This document shows positions 8,845 through 17,067 of a stretch of DNA of 64,000 nucleotides, piece by piece. The notes below the pieces were generated by a model. It saw only the letters and a program-made list of their open reading frames with translations. It made no database searches and was not told the DNA's origin. The stretch's first letter is position 1, and each line of letters begins with the position of its first letter. This DNA is from Rhizobium sp. BK376 (GTDB taxonomy: Bacteria; Pseudomonadota; Alphaproteobacteria; Rhizobiales; Rhizobiaceae). Both the position numbers and the translations under genes were made by a program. Location: positions 1-64,000 of the forward strand of contig NZ_SLZG01000013.1 in the NCBI RefSeq assembly GCF_004341625.1, written 5' to 3'.

Positions 8845-9688
8845 AACCCGACTCCATGCCGAGGGCCTTGCGTGGCCGGAATCGCCGCGTTGGCGTGACG
8901 ATGTGCTCTATATCTCCGATGTGCACAATTTCCGTATCGCCAAAGTATCCGCCAACGGCGAGGCGGAAACCTTGTGCAACGTGGAGGGACGTCCCGCCGG
9001 CATGGACTTCACCGCGGATGGCAGCCTGTTGCTGGCAACAGGAATCGGCCGCCAGCTTTTCAGCGTCGATCCCGCAACCGGAGCTATGCAACTCAAGGCA
9101 TCGCTTCCGCCAGCTGACAATTCCTATCTGAATGACCTCGTCGTGCATTCAAATGGATGGGCGTGGTTTGGAGATACCGGATTTCGATTCGGTGTGGACG
9201 AGCCGCAGGAAAGTGGCTGCCTTTGGGCCTATCATCCGCAGAAGGGGTTGAGGCAGGTTGCCACGGACATCTTCTTTCCGAACGGCCTCGTCATCAGCCC
9301 TGATGGAGCGACCCTTTACGTCGCCGAAACCTTCGGCAAGCGGATTTCCGCCTTCGACATAGGCGCTGATGGCGGCCTGACCAACAGGCGCATTCACGCC
9401 GAACTGCGCGGCGAACCCGATGGACTTTCCCTGGATGGTGAAGGCTGCCTCTGGGTGCCGCTCCTGTTTCTGGGCGAGTTCGTGCGTATCACCCCAGAAG
9501 GACAGGAAATCGAAGCAATTGGTTTTCCTGGCATGAATGCCATTGCTTGCATTGGCAGCGGTGAGGATCGCAAGACGTTGTTTCTCTGTGTCTGCAACGC
9601 AGACCGCAGCAATCCGCAGAAGCCGGTTCTGAGCGGTGCAGTTCATGTCGCCCTGCCTGTCTCGCACGGAGTCGGAAGGCCGCAGTAA
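8834..9688 (+). CDS. SMP-30/gluconolactonase/LRE family protein
   Basis: The protein is a six-bladed beta-propeller hydrolase of the SMP-30 family, shown by LHAEGLAWPESPRW with the metal-binding glutamate near residue 13, DVHNFRIAKV, and later FFPNGLVISPDGATLYVAET and EPDGLSLDGEGCLWVP, which supply the Asn and Asp metal ligands. The start at 8834 overlaps the end of the monooxygenase gene by 11 bases; the frame is open to 8789, but 8834 gives the normal family beginning and has AGGA upstream. Family members open lactones, so a role on a lactone intermediate of the same pathway is likely. The overlap indicates translational coupling with the monooxygenase. Confidence 0.83.
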   Translation: MPTETRLHAEGLAWPESPRWRDDVLYISDVHNFRIAKVSANGEAETLCNVEGRPAGMDFTADGSLLLATGIGRQLFSVDPATGAMQLKASLPPADNSYLNDLVVHSNGWAWFGDTGFRFGVDEPQESGCLWAYHPQKGLRQVATDIFFPNGLVISPDGATLYVAETFGKRISAFDIGADGGLTNRRIHAELRGEPDGLSLDGEGCLWVPLLFLGEFVRITPEGQEIEAIGFPGMNAIACIGSGEDRKTLFLCVCNADRSNPQKPVLSGAVHVALPVSHGVGRPQ

Positions 9689-9700
9689 AATATCTTCTCA

Positions 9701-9725
9701 ACAATAAAATATATTTTCTTTGACA
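9701..9725. promoter_or_regulatory. AT-rich dyad element before the GntR gene (candidate operator)
   Basis: ACAATAAAATATATTTTCTT at 9701-9720, followed by TGACA, repeats the element at 7106-7143 almost base for base and lies 30 bases before the GntR gene at 9755. A third, weaker relative (AGAAAATATC) occurs at 9744-9753. Repetition in two control regions of one cluster suggests autoregulation by the GntR protein. Confidence 0.45.
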
Positions 9726-9754
9726 TAATGTTTTTAATGTTATAGAAAATATCA

Positions 9755-10459
9755 ATGAGCGAAGCTTTCGAATCCACGACCCAGGCCGATCAGGTTCATA
9801 GCGAATTGCGATCGGCCATATTGAGCGGAGCACTCGCTCCCGGGGAGCGGATTCGAATGAACTTTGTTGCCTCGGATATGTCGGTCAGCCTGGGCGCTGT
9901 GAGGGAGGCACTCTCCCGACTCGCGGCAGAGGAGATCGTCATCGCAACGGCGCAACGCGGCTATCGGGTCGCATCGCTCTCGGCGGAAGAACTGAATGAC
10001 CTGACCGAAACGCGCATCGCTCTGGAGCAGATCTGCCTCCGCGCCTCGATCGCCGAGGGGGGCGTGGAATGGGAAGCCTTATTGGCTGGCGCACTGCATC
10101 GTCTGCTGCGGCTACCGGAATTCGAGAACGGTGACTGCCTGCAGTTGAGCATGGCCTGGTCGCGTGCCCACGACAGCTTCCATACGGCCCTGGTTTCCGG
10201 GGCTCGGAGCGTGTGGATGAGCAAGTTTCGCAGCTCGCTCTATCGGCAGGCGGAGCGCTACCGGCGTCTCTCGGTGCCTCTGCGAACAGGGGATCGCGAC
10301 GTGGCGGGCGAGCATCGCCAGCTTTGCGAGGCGGCCCTTGCCCGCGATGCGGAAAGTGCCTGTGCGCTCATGCGTTCGCACCTAGTGCGAACAAGCGAAA
10401 TCCTGTTGCGATCGCCATTGCTGATGACGACGGACCAGTTGAAGGCAACAGGCAACTGA
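9755..10459 (+). CDS. GntR family (FCD domain) transcriptional regulator
   Basis: The 234-residue protein has a GntR winged helix-turn-helix at residues about 12-75 (LRSAILSGALAPGERIRMN, then VSLGAVREALSRLAAEEIV) and an FCD helical domain with the DLTETRIALEQICLRASI opening and a HRQLCEAALARDAESA segment near the end. It lies between the catabolic genes and the ABC transporter genes, and repeated AT-rich dyads in front of it and in front of the monooxygenase suggest it controls the cluster and itself. It is a clear paralogue of the regulator at 15046 (shared SLGAVREALSRLAAE / SMGAVREALSRLAAE and YRRLSVP blocks). The effector is probably the imported substrate or an intermediate. Confidence 0.85.
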   Translation: MSEAFESTTQADQVHSELRSAILSGALAPGERIRMNFVASDMSVSLGAVREALSRLAAEEIVIATAQRGYRVASLSAEELNDLTETRIALEQICLRASIAEGGVEWEALLAGALHRLLRLPEFENGDCLQLSMAWSRAHDSFHTALVSGARSVWMSKFRSSLYRQAERYRRLSVPLRTGDRDVAGEHRQLCEAALARDAESACALMRSHLVRTSEILLRSPLLMTTDQLKATGN

Positions 10460-10509
10460 ATGGAATTGCCGGAGGGAGCCGGCCATTGGATCAAGTGGAG
10501 GAGAAAACC

Positions 10510-11487
10510 ATGATCGTCAGAACGATAATTTATACTGCGATGCTTGCATCCAGCGTCGTAGCGCTTGCCCATGCTGAGGCAGCGGGCAAGAAACTCACCT
10601 TGTTGACCGGTCCGACCGAGGATCGCCTGATCAGCGCCTTTTCGCATGAGTTCGATAATAAGGCGAAAGCGGCGGGAATGACGGTCACCCAGTTGACCAG
10701 CCCGTTCGACCCGGCCCTACAAGCCCAGCAGCTTGACGACGCCATCGGCCAGAAGCCCGACATGATCGTCCTGCAGCCGCTAAGCTCCGGTGCCGTTACG
10801 CCGGGCTTGCAGCGGGCCAAGGCCGCGGGAATTCCGGTCTTTCTCGTCATTTCTCAGGTCGATAAGGGCGATGGATTGTCCGTCGGCACGATGGCGCTCG
10901 ATGATTTTAAATCGGGCGAGCTGGCCGCGGAGGCCATGATTGCCGGGTTGAAGGCCGGTGGCCGCCAAACCGCCAAGGTGGCCGCAATCACCGGATCGCT
11001 CGCTGAGGGTATTGCCCCGAGGCGTCTCGAGGGCTTCAAGGCACGTCTCGCCAAAGAGCCGTGGATCACGCTTGCTCAGGTCGAAGATGCGCAATGGATC
11101 CCGCCGGTGACCGAGCAGATTGCCGGTCAGATGTTCACCAAATATGCAGCCGATGGCGGCCTGGATGCCATTTACGGCATGAATGACGCGATGGCGAATG
11201 CCATTATCCAAGCTGCGGACAGTGCCGGCATCGACTTGGGAACAGCTCCCGGTCAGTTGCTTGTCATCGGTGGGGGCTGCCAGGAGTCGGGAATCCGTAA
11301 CATGCAGGCGGGCAAGCAATATGCAACGCTAAGCGGCCCTCTTCCGTCCTATGACGGCCCGAAGGCGGCCGAGCTGATCGCCGACTATTTCTCCGGCAAG
11401 GACATCCCGAAACTCAGCGTCACCACGCCGCTGGAAGTCGTTTCCCGCGGCAATCTGGACAGCTACGCGAAGTCCTGCAGCTTCTGA
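10510..11487 (+). CDS. sugar-type ABC transporter substrate-binding protein (RbsB-like)
   Basis: The product starts MIVRTIIYTAMLASSVVALA with a Sec signal peptide, cleaved probably after AHA at about residue 22, followed by a periplasmic binding protein of the RbsB type: LTLLTGPTEDRLISAFS, the QQLDDAIGQKPDMIVLQP block and GIPVFLVISQVD. Length (325 residues) is normal. A longer open frame runs back to 10213 inside the GntR gene, but the signal peptide and the GGAGGAG site about ten bases before 10510 fix the start. It feeds the ATPase and two permeases that follow. Given its neighbours, the ligand may be an aromatic or glycosylated aromatic compound rather than a plain sugar; this is inference. 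Confidence 0.86.
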   Translation: MIVRTIIYTAMLASSVVALAHAEAAGKKLTLLTGPTEDRLISAFSHEFDNKAKAAGMTVTQLTSPFDPALQAQQLDDAIGQKPDMIVLQPLSSGAVTPGLQRAKAAGIPVFLVISQVDKGDGLSVGTMALDDFKSGELAAEAMIAGLKAGGRQTAKVAAITGSLAEGIAPRRLEGFKARLAKEPWITLAQVEDAQWIPPVTEQIAGQMFTKYAADGGLDAIYGMNDAMANAIIQAADSAGIDLGTAPGQLLVIGGGCQESGIRNMQAGKQYATLSGPLPSYDGPKAAELIADYFSGKDIPKLSVTTPLEVVSRGNLDSYAKSCSF

Positions 11488-11522
11488 CCAATGTAACCTC
11501 ATACCGTCGACAGGAGGACACA

Positions 11523-13043
11523 ATGACGAACGAGCACGGTTCGGCCGAATCCGTACGCCTATCGGTACGGGGCCTAGCGAAGCGTTTCGGCAGTATCGCG
11601 GCGATCGAGGATGTGTCACTCGATCTGCATCAAGGTGAAGTTCGTGCATTGTGCGGTGGAAACGGTGCAGGAAAGAGCACACTCGTCAAGATATTGACGG
11701 GTGTGCTGGCTCCGAGCGAAGGCACACTTGATGTCGACGGCCGGCGATGCAACTTCCGCAATCCTATCGATGCCCAACGCGCCGGCCTGACGCTCGTCGC
11801 ACAGGAACTGAGCCTTGCGCCAGACCTCTCCGTGCACGACAACCTTTGGCTCGGCCACGCCAGTGCGCCGTTCGTGCGGCGCACCGCTAAAAGTGCCGTC
11901 ATGGCAAGGGAAGCACTCGATGCCGTCGGGCTGGAATCGACCGGTCTCGATGTCAAGGCACGCGACCTCGCCCTAGCAGAGCGACAATTGCTGGAGATCG
12001 CGCGCGGACTGGTGCGCAACGCGTCCGTTCTGATCCTCGACGAGCCGACCGCGACCCTATCCGAGCGGGAAATCGACAAGGTCTTCGATGCGGTCCGCCA
12101 ACTGAAGGCACGGAAGTGCTCCGTCATCTACATCACCCATCGCATGGGCGAAGTCTACGATCTCTGTGATTCCGTGACGGTGATGCGCAATGGACGCGTC
12201 GTTGCGACACAGCCAGTCGCGGAAATGCCGCGGGATCGTCTCCTGGAACTGATGATCGGCAGGGAGCTGACGGATGTCTATCCGCCGGCCACCCGCCAGC
12301 CCGGCGAGGTGATGCTGGATGTCTCGGATCTGCACGTGCCGAAAACGATCGAGGGCTTCGATATCCAACTGCGCGCTGGCGAGATTGTCGGCGTCGTCGG
12401 GCAGATCGGCTCGGGCGCAACAGAAAGCATCCGCGCTCTCGCCGGCCTCGTTCACAATGCCCGCGGCGACGTGACAGTGGGCGGGCGAAAACTGCGCCTT
12501 GGCATGCCGGCGGCCGTGCTGAAATCGGGCGTGCGTTTCGTATCCGAAGATCGCGCGAGCGAAGGCGTGTTCCTCGACATGTCGGCACGCACGAACCTCG
12601 TGGCAGCACGTCTTGACGAGGTGTCAAGCAAGGGGCTGCTGCCAGCGGGCCGCCTCGGCCGCATCGCCAGCTTGCTTGCACAGCAGGTCGGTTTCGATCC
12701 TTCGCGCCTGCATTTGGCGGCCGGTCGGCTCAGCGGCGGCAATCAGCAAAAGCTTGCCATTGGGCGATGCTCCGATCGTCAGATACCCGGCGTGATTCTG
12801 ATGAATGAACCCACGCGCGGGGTCGATATGGGCGCGCGCGCCGAAATCTATCAGACGCTCAGGCGGCTATGTGATGATGGCAACGCCGTTCTTCTTGCTT
12901 CAACCGACCTCGAAGAGGTTGTCGGCCTCGTCGACCGGGTCGTCACGATGTTCCGAGGCCGGATCGTCGGTGTACATGAACGTGGCGAATTCACAGAAAC
13001 GGCCATTCTATCTGAAATCACCAACGCGCAGGAGGCGGCATGA
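11523..13043 (+). CDS. sugar ABC transporter ATPase, tandem nucleotide-binding domains (RbsA-like)
   Basis: The 506-residue protein has two ATP-binding cassettes. The first (about residues 1-250) has Walker A GGNGAGKST, Q-loop VAQELS, the degenerate signature LALAERQLLEIARGL and Walker B VLILDEPTATLS. The second (about 255-506) has the usual RbsA-type weak Walker A (GQIGSGATE), a good signature LSGGNQQKL, and an unusual Walker B, VILMNEPTRGVD, where the expected aspartate is asparagine. It energises uptake with the permeases at 13040 and 14014. Start and spacing (AGGAGG site about eight bases away) are clear. The substitution in the second site suggests that only the first cassette hydrolyses ATP. 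Confidence 0.88.
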   Translation: MTNEHGSAESVRLSVRGLAKRFGSIAAIEDVSLDLHQGEVRALCGGNGAGKSTLVKILTGVLAPSEGTLDVDGRRCNFRNPIDAQRAGLTLVAQELSLAPDLSVHDNLWLGHASAPFVRRTAKSAVMAREALDAVGLESTGLDVKARDLALAERQLLEIARGLVRNASVLILDEPTATLSEREIDKVFDAVRQLKARKCSVIYITHRMGEVYDLCDSVTVMRNGRVVATQPVAEMPRDRLLELMIGRELTDVYPPATRQPGEVMLDVSDLHVPKTIEGFDIQLRAGEIVGVVGQIGSGATESIRALAGLVHNARGDVTVGGRKLRLGMPAAVLKSGVRFVSEDRASEGVFLDMSARTNLVAARLDEVSSKGLLPAGRLGRIASLLAQQVGFDPSRLHLAAGRLSGGNQQKLAIGRCSDRQIPGVILMNEPTRGVDMGARAEIYQTLRRLCDDGNAVLLASTDLEEVVGLVDRVVTMFRGRIVGVHERGEFTETAILSEITNAQEAA

Positions 13044-14011
13044 GCGTAGTTAGCGAAATCTCACCATCACCGGCGAAGCGGACCAGAAGCAGGCGCATGA
13101 TGACCCCGTCTCTGGCAAACCTTGCAAAGCTGCTTGCAATTGGACTTCTGGTCGGTCTGGCATTGTCCACGCCCGGGTTCTTCACCCGCCCCAGCCTTAT
13201 CGCGCTTGCCAACGCCATGTCGCTTGTTGGCTGTGTTGCCCTTGCTATGACGTTCGTGACACTCGGCGGCTATATCATGTCCTTCAGCCTCGGGGCGACG
13301 GCGTCGGTCACCGGCATCGTGTTCATGGCCGTGCTCGGCCACGGCTTCGTCCTTGCCGCCTTCACCGCAGTTCTTTTGGGTATTGTCATCACAGCGCTTC
13401 AGGGCGGGATCATAGGCGCCCTGCGTGCAAATCCCATCATCGTCTCATTGGCGGCTTATGCACTGCTGATCGGCCTGACACAGATCATTGTCGGTCCGAA
13501 AATGGACGCGCCGAACCTCGATTATCAGTTTCTGAAGGGACGTCTTGCCGACATCCCCATCTCCTTTCTCGTTTTAGCGGCATTGGCGATACTGGCTCAG
13601 GTGATCATGACGTTCACGCGTTTCGGCCATGAACTCATGCTCGTGGGAAGCAATGCACGTGCGGCTGAGGCGGCGGGGATCCACGTCACGCGCGTGACAA
13701 TCATTGCCTATGCCCTGGCAGGCGCGCTGGCTGCCATTGGCGGTATTCTGATCGCTTCCCGTTTCGGTACCGCGGACATGCAGACGGCGCGCGGCTTTGA
13801 ATACACAGCCATCGCCGCCGTCTTGATCGGCGGGACGGCGATCGGCGGCGGCCGTGGGTCCATGCTCCAGACTTTTCTCGGCATGGCAGCGATCGCAGTC
13901 ATCAACGCGCTGGCCTTGCTTCAGGGATTCAGCATGGAATTTCAGCGGCTGACGATCGGTCTTGCGGTGCTGGCCGTCGTCATTCTCCAAGGCGTTGGAC
14001 GGAGGAACTAA
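13040..14011 (+). CDS. sugar-type ABC transporter permease (RbsC-like)
   Basis: This 323-residue membrane protein overlaps the ATPase stop by four bases (ATGA), indicating coupled translation. It has about eight to ten hydrophobic segments (for example LLAIGLLVGLALSTPGF and VGCVALAMTFVTLGGYIM) and the family block VGSNARAAEAAGIHVTR, the cytoplasmic loop that contacts the ATPase, followed by AIGGGRGSMLQTFLG. It forms the membrane channel together with the second permease at 14014, so the importer is probably a heterodimer in the membrane, unlike the classical ribose system with one permease gene. Confidence 0.87.
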   Translation: MSVVSEISPSPAKRTRSRRMMTPSLANLAKLLAIGLLVGLALSTPGFFTRPSLIALANAMSLVGCVALAMTFVTLGGYIMSFSLGATASVTGIVFMAVLGHGFVLAAFTAVLLGIVITALQGGIIGALRANPIIVSLAAYALLIGLTQIIVGPKMDAPNLDYQFLKGRLADIPISFLVLAALAILAQVIMTFTRFGHELMLVGSNARAAEAAGIHVTRVTIIAYALAGALAAIGGILIASRFGTADMQTARGFEYTAIAAVLIGGTAIGGGRGSMLQTFLGMAAIAVINALALLQGFSMEFQRLTIGLAVLAVVILQGVGRRN

Positions 14012-14013
14012 CG

Positions 14014-14958
14014 ATGCGAAATTGGTTTAGCGAAGAAAGGGGCGCAGGCGCGATTTTCGTCCTCGTGGCTTGCGCGCTTGCTGCGGCGCTCGCCGTACAG
14101 GGCACCGCGTCAACCCAACTCGTGCTGTTCAGCATCTTGCAGTATTTCGCGACCATAGCGCCGGTGGCGCTCGGGCTCGGGCTGACGATGGTCGCCCGCG
14201 AATTCGACCTGTCGGTCGGCGGCGTCATGAGCCTTTCGGGCTGTATCGCAGTCACGATCGGAGCGGGTGATCCGATAGCAGGGGCGGCTGCCGGCATCGT
14301 CGCGGGCCTTGCGATCGGACTGCTGCAGGGCCTTACCATCACCGGGCTTGGCCTCAGTTCCATCTCCGTGTCATTAGGAACGCTGATGACGACGGCAGGG
14401 CTTGCCTATATCGTGACCGGCAACCTGACCGTATCGCTCGGACGGCCGGATCTGTCTGCCGCGATCAATGAACCGATCCTCGTCATCTTTTCCTGGCGCA
14501 GTTTGTTTGCCGTCGGTTGCATTGTCATCGCTGGCTTGGTCTTCCGCTGGACCCGCATCGGCGTGGATCTCGTGGCAACCGGCTCGGAACGAGTCGCGGC
14601 CAGAACGGCTGGCGTGAAAACAGGGCCGATGGTCGCAGCAGTATTCACCGTCTCCAGCGGGCTTGCCGCAGCAAGTGGCGTACTGCTCAGCTACGGGCTA
14701 TCGGTCGCATCGCCCTCGGGTCTCACCGATGTCTTGGTGCCCGCGATTTCGGCTGCCATCATCGGCGGAGTTTCGTTGGCAGGTGGTCGCGGGAGCCCAG
14801 TCGGAATAGCTTTCGGCGCGCTCGTTCTATGCCTGCTCAACGCTGGCCTGAATGCACTTGGTGTGTCGCCTACCGCCCAGCAGGTCATTCTGTCGGCAGT
14901 GCTTTTTGCAGTGGCGATTTCGTCTGCACCCCGGTTCTATCAGCTTCTCGATCGATAA
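14014..14958 (+). CDS. sugar-type ABC transporter permease (RbsC-like)
   Basis: The second permease (314 residues) begins two bases after the first one ends. It has many transmembrane stretches, the opening substrate-path block APVALGLGLTMVAREFDLSVGG, and the ATPase-contact loop VATGSERVAARTAGVKTGP. The ending VILSAVLFAVAIS is typical of the family. It completes the transporter with the binding protein at 10510, the ATPase at 11523 and the permease at 13040. No terminator hairpin is evident in the 87 bases before the next gene. Confidence 0.87.
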   Translation: MRNWFSEERGAGAIFVLVACALAAALAVQGTASTQLVLFSILQYFATIAPVALGLGLTMVAREFDLSVGGVMSLSGCIAVTIGAGDPIAGAAAGIVAGLAIGLLQGLTITGLGLSSISVSLGTLMTTAGLAYIVTGNLTVSLGRPDLSAAINEPILVIFSWRSLFAVGCIVIAGLVFRWTRIGVDLVATGSERVAARTAGVKTGPMVAAVFTVSSGLAAASGVLLSYGLSVASPSGLTDVLVPAISAAIIGGVSLAGGRGSPVGIAFGALVLCLLNAGLNALGVSPTAQQVILSAVLFAVAISSAPRFYQLLDR

Positions 14959-15045
14959 GATGCGTTTCGTCGCTAAGGTGGTAATCCAGGTCAGAAACCT
15001 ATATCTGCATTTGAAATAGATTCTGGGATCAAATGCGAGAAGATC

Positions 15046-15729
15046 ATGGCAACGCAGCCGGCACTTACACAGGCCGACAATGTTTATGAGCGACTCAAGG
15101 CCGACATATTGAGTTGCCGTTTGCGGCCCGGTGCGAAGATACGCATCAATGAGGTCGCCCGCGACTTTGAAGTCAGCATGGGCGCGGTGCGCGAAGCGCT
15201 CTCGCGGCTTGCTGCCGAGGACATGGCGGTGGCGACCGCGCAGAAGGGCTTCAGTGTACCAGATGTCTCAATTGCCGACCTCGTGGACCTGACCGAAACG
15301 CGGATCAAGATCGAAGACCTGTGTATCCGGGCGGCGATAAAAACCGGCGATATCGAGTGGGAGACGGCTCTAGTAGCAGCTTTCCACCGGATACAGCGCC
15401 TTCCCGAGACTGAGACCGATGGCGACAAACTCATCCTCAGTGAACGCTGGGCGGCAGCACATCAACAGTTTCATCAAGCGATCGTCGCAGCCTGCAAGAG
15501 CCCGTCGTTGATGAAAATCCGAGCCGTGCTCTATGCTCAGACGGAGCGCTATCGAAGGCTCTCAGTGCCGATGCGAACGATCGATCGCGACGTTGCGGGA
15601 GAACACAAAGCGATCTTCGACGCCGTCATTGCTCGCGATGCAAATCGCGCTGTTGCACTGATGGAAAGCCATTTGCAATTAACAACGGATATTCTCATAC
15701 AATCTCTGACCGGTGTCGCGGCCATCTAG
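15046..15729 (+). CDS. GntR family (FCD domain) transcriptional regulator
   Basis: The 227-residue protein has a winged helix-turn-helix at about residues 12-72 (LKADILSCRLRPGAKIRINEVARD) and a C-terminal FCD domain (DLTETRIKIEDLCIRAAI, then REHKAIFDAV-like segment GEHKAIFDAVIARDANRAV). It resembles the regulator at 9755 throughout, so the two probably arose by duplication. It closes the aromatic catabolism and transport cluster and may respond to a different intermediate or antagonise its paralogue. The start ATG follows GAGAAG at a short distance. Confidence 0.84.
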   Translation: MATQPALTQADNVYERLKADILSCRLRPGAKIRINEVARDFEVSMGAVREALSRLAAEDMAVATAQKGFSVPDVSIADLVDLTETRIKIEDLCIRAAIKTGDIEWETALVAAFHRIQRLPETETDGDKLILSERWAAAHQQFHQAIVAACKSPSLMKIRAVLYAQTERYRRLSVPMRTIDRDVAGEHKAIFDAVIARDANRAVALMESHLQLTTDILIQSLTGVAAI

Positions 15730-15744
15730 CCAAAAAAACAGTGG

Positions 15745-16179
15745 TTGGTCTTCGCTGAACAGCTGATCAATGAAGTTTTGGGCACCGATTATTTCAACTT
15801 CGATATTGCCATGTCCCGGCTTTATGGAACTCGTTTCGGGGCGCTATTGCGACCAGCACGCCGGTTGACCGTTTTCTCGGCGATGCTGGGTGGGTGTGGG
15901 TTGCCCTCTATGAGGCCGACCACATCCCTTTGGGTAGAAAATTTACATTCCGAGGCAGGTCTCAGCGCGGGAAAAGTGCGGATGTGTATAGGCGGCGCAC
16001 GCACTAAGGATCGTTACCGCGGAGCGCTTCTCGATGTGCGAGTGGTTAGTTTCGACCATCCTGAACAGTCCATCTGGCGAAAAAGTCTCGGCGCGATGGA
16101 GTTTTCGACAGTAGCTTATGGAGACACGGACACAACCGAATTAACGCTCTCGTTCGAGAGCATCCGCTCTTCCTTATGA
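15745..16179 (+). CDS. hypothetical open frame, unrecognised
   Basis: A TTG-started frame of 144 residues follows the GntR gene by 15 bases. It contains no motif I recognise, no signal peptide and no membrane segment. The translation ends in a plausible beta-rich stretch (MEFSTVAYGDTDTTELTLSF). Codon use is mixed and the ribosome site is weak, so it may be a decayed gene or chance frame. I report it because it fills most of an otherwise empty 690-base gap; the remaining 240 bases to 16418 show nothing recognisable. Confidence 0.25.
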   Translation: MVFAEQLINEVLGTDYFNFDIAMSRLYGTRFGALLRPARRLTVFSAMLGGCGLPSMRPTTSLWVENLHSEAGLSAGKVRMCIGGARTKDRYRGALLDVRVVSFDHPEQSIWRKSLGAMEFSTVAYGDTDTTELTLSFESIRSSL

Positions 16180-16418
16180 CGCTCGAGCGTGATCAGGCAC
16201 GCATTTCACCCCCGTTTATGTCTGTCTCACGTAAAATGATGCTCGTACAGGCAGATATTTGAACTCACGGCCTTCGATTTAGTGTGATTGCAGGCGGGGA
16301 TGAGTGCCGTCTGTTACGATTGCGAACTATCTAAGGTAGCGAGAAAAGAAGACGCCGCACATTCAGAGAGATGCGCGGCGCGAGGAACAGCGGTACTCGC
16401 CGCCAGCTTCCATCTCCG

Positions 16419-17021
16419 TCAAGCAAGAATTACTAGATCAATGCTGATCGCATACGATGCTGGGGGGCCGCACAGCAAAAGATCACCGGATGCCGCAAAA
16501 AGAGATGTGGGATCGGTCAGCACTCCCTGCGCATGCTCTCTGAAAGGCCCGATCCAAGAATATGTCCCTGCATCGACAATTGCCCCTGCGGATTGATAGG
16601 GGCATTCCCTATGCCCAGTCGTGCCACTCAAAAAGATCCAAGGGCGATCTAGCGGCGATCGATCAGCTGCTAGAGCAAATCCCAATGCCAGCTGTTTGTT
16701 GCACGGACCTCTTTTCGTGCGGCCGCGTACGATTGCGATGGACCCCTTAATAGGTGAGGCGTTTTCGGCGAGCTCCAGCAACTCGGTCGCTGCGATCGAT
16801 GCATCACCCATAGCAGGCAGGTCAGGCGCCAATACAGTCTGGCAGTTTCGATATGCTGCGTCCCGGACTGCGTTTAAGCAAATCAGCTGTACTATTCGAG
16901 GGTGAAGAAGCACGCTGTTCGATCCCGTGGGCGGCAATGCTTTGAAGGCCTCTTTGAAAAGCTCCTTGGCCAGCGATCGCATTTCGATAATCAATTGCGC
17001 TGAATGGTGATGCGTCATCAT
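16419..17021 (-). CDS. hypothetical protein downstream of the glycerate kinase gene
   Basis: The 200-residue frame begins MMTHHHSAQLIIEMRSLAKE and lies 46 bases after the end of the glycerate kinase gene on the same strand. I do not recognise the family. The N-terminal half is helical and amphipathic, followed by ATELLELAENASPIKGSIAIV and a C-terminal half rich in Gly and hydrophobic residues (DRPWIFLSGTTGHREC). There is no signal peptide or clear membrane segment. Codon usage is less GC-biased than in gcl or hyi, which suggests it was acquired or is weakly selected. Its place at the end of the operon could link it to glyoxylate metabolism, but that is inference. Confidence 0.45.
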   Translation of the reverse strand: MMTHHHSAQLIIEMRSLAKELFKEAFKALPPTGSNSVLLHPRIVQLICLNAVRDAAYRNCQTVLAPDLPAMGDASIAATELLELAENASPIKGSIAIVRGRTKRGPCNKQLALGFALAADRSPLDRPWIFLSGTTGHRECPYQSAGAIVDAGTYSWIGPFREHAQGVLTDPTSLFAASGDLLLCGPPASYAISIDLVILA

Positions 17022-17067
17022 TATTGTTCCTCTGGATCTCGGATGGCGCAGTGTTATTTGCTTGCGA

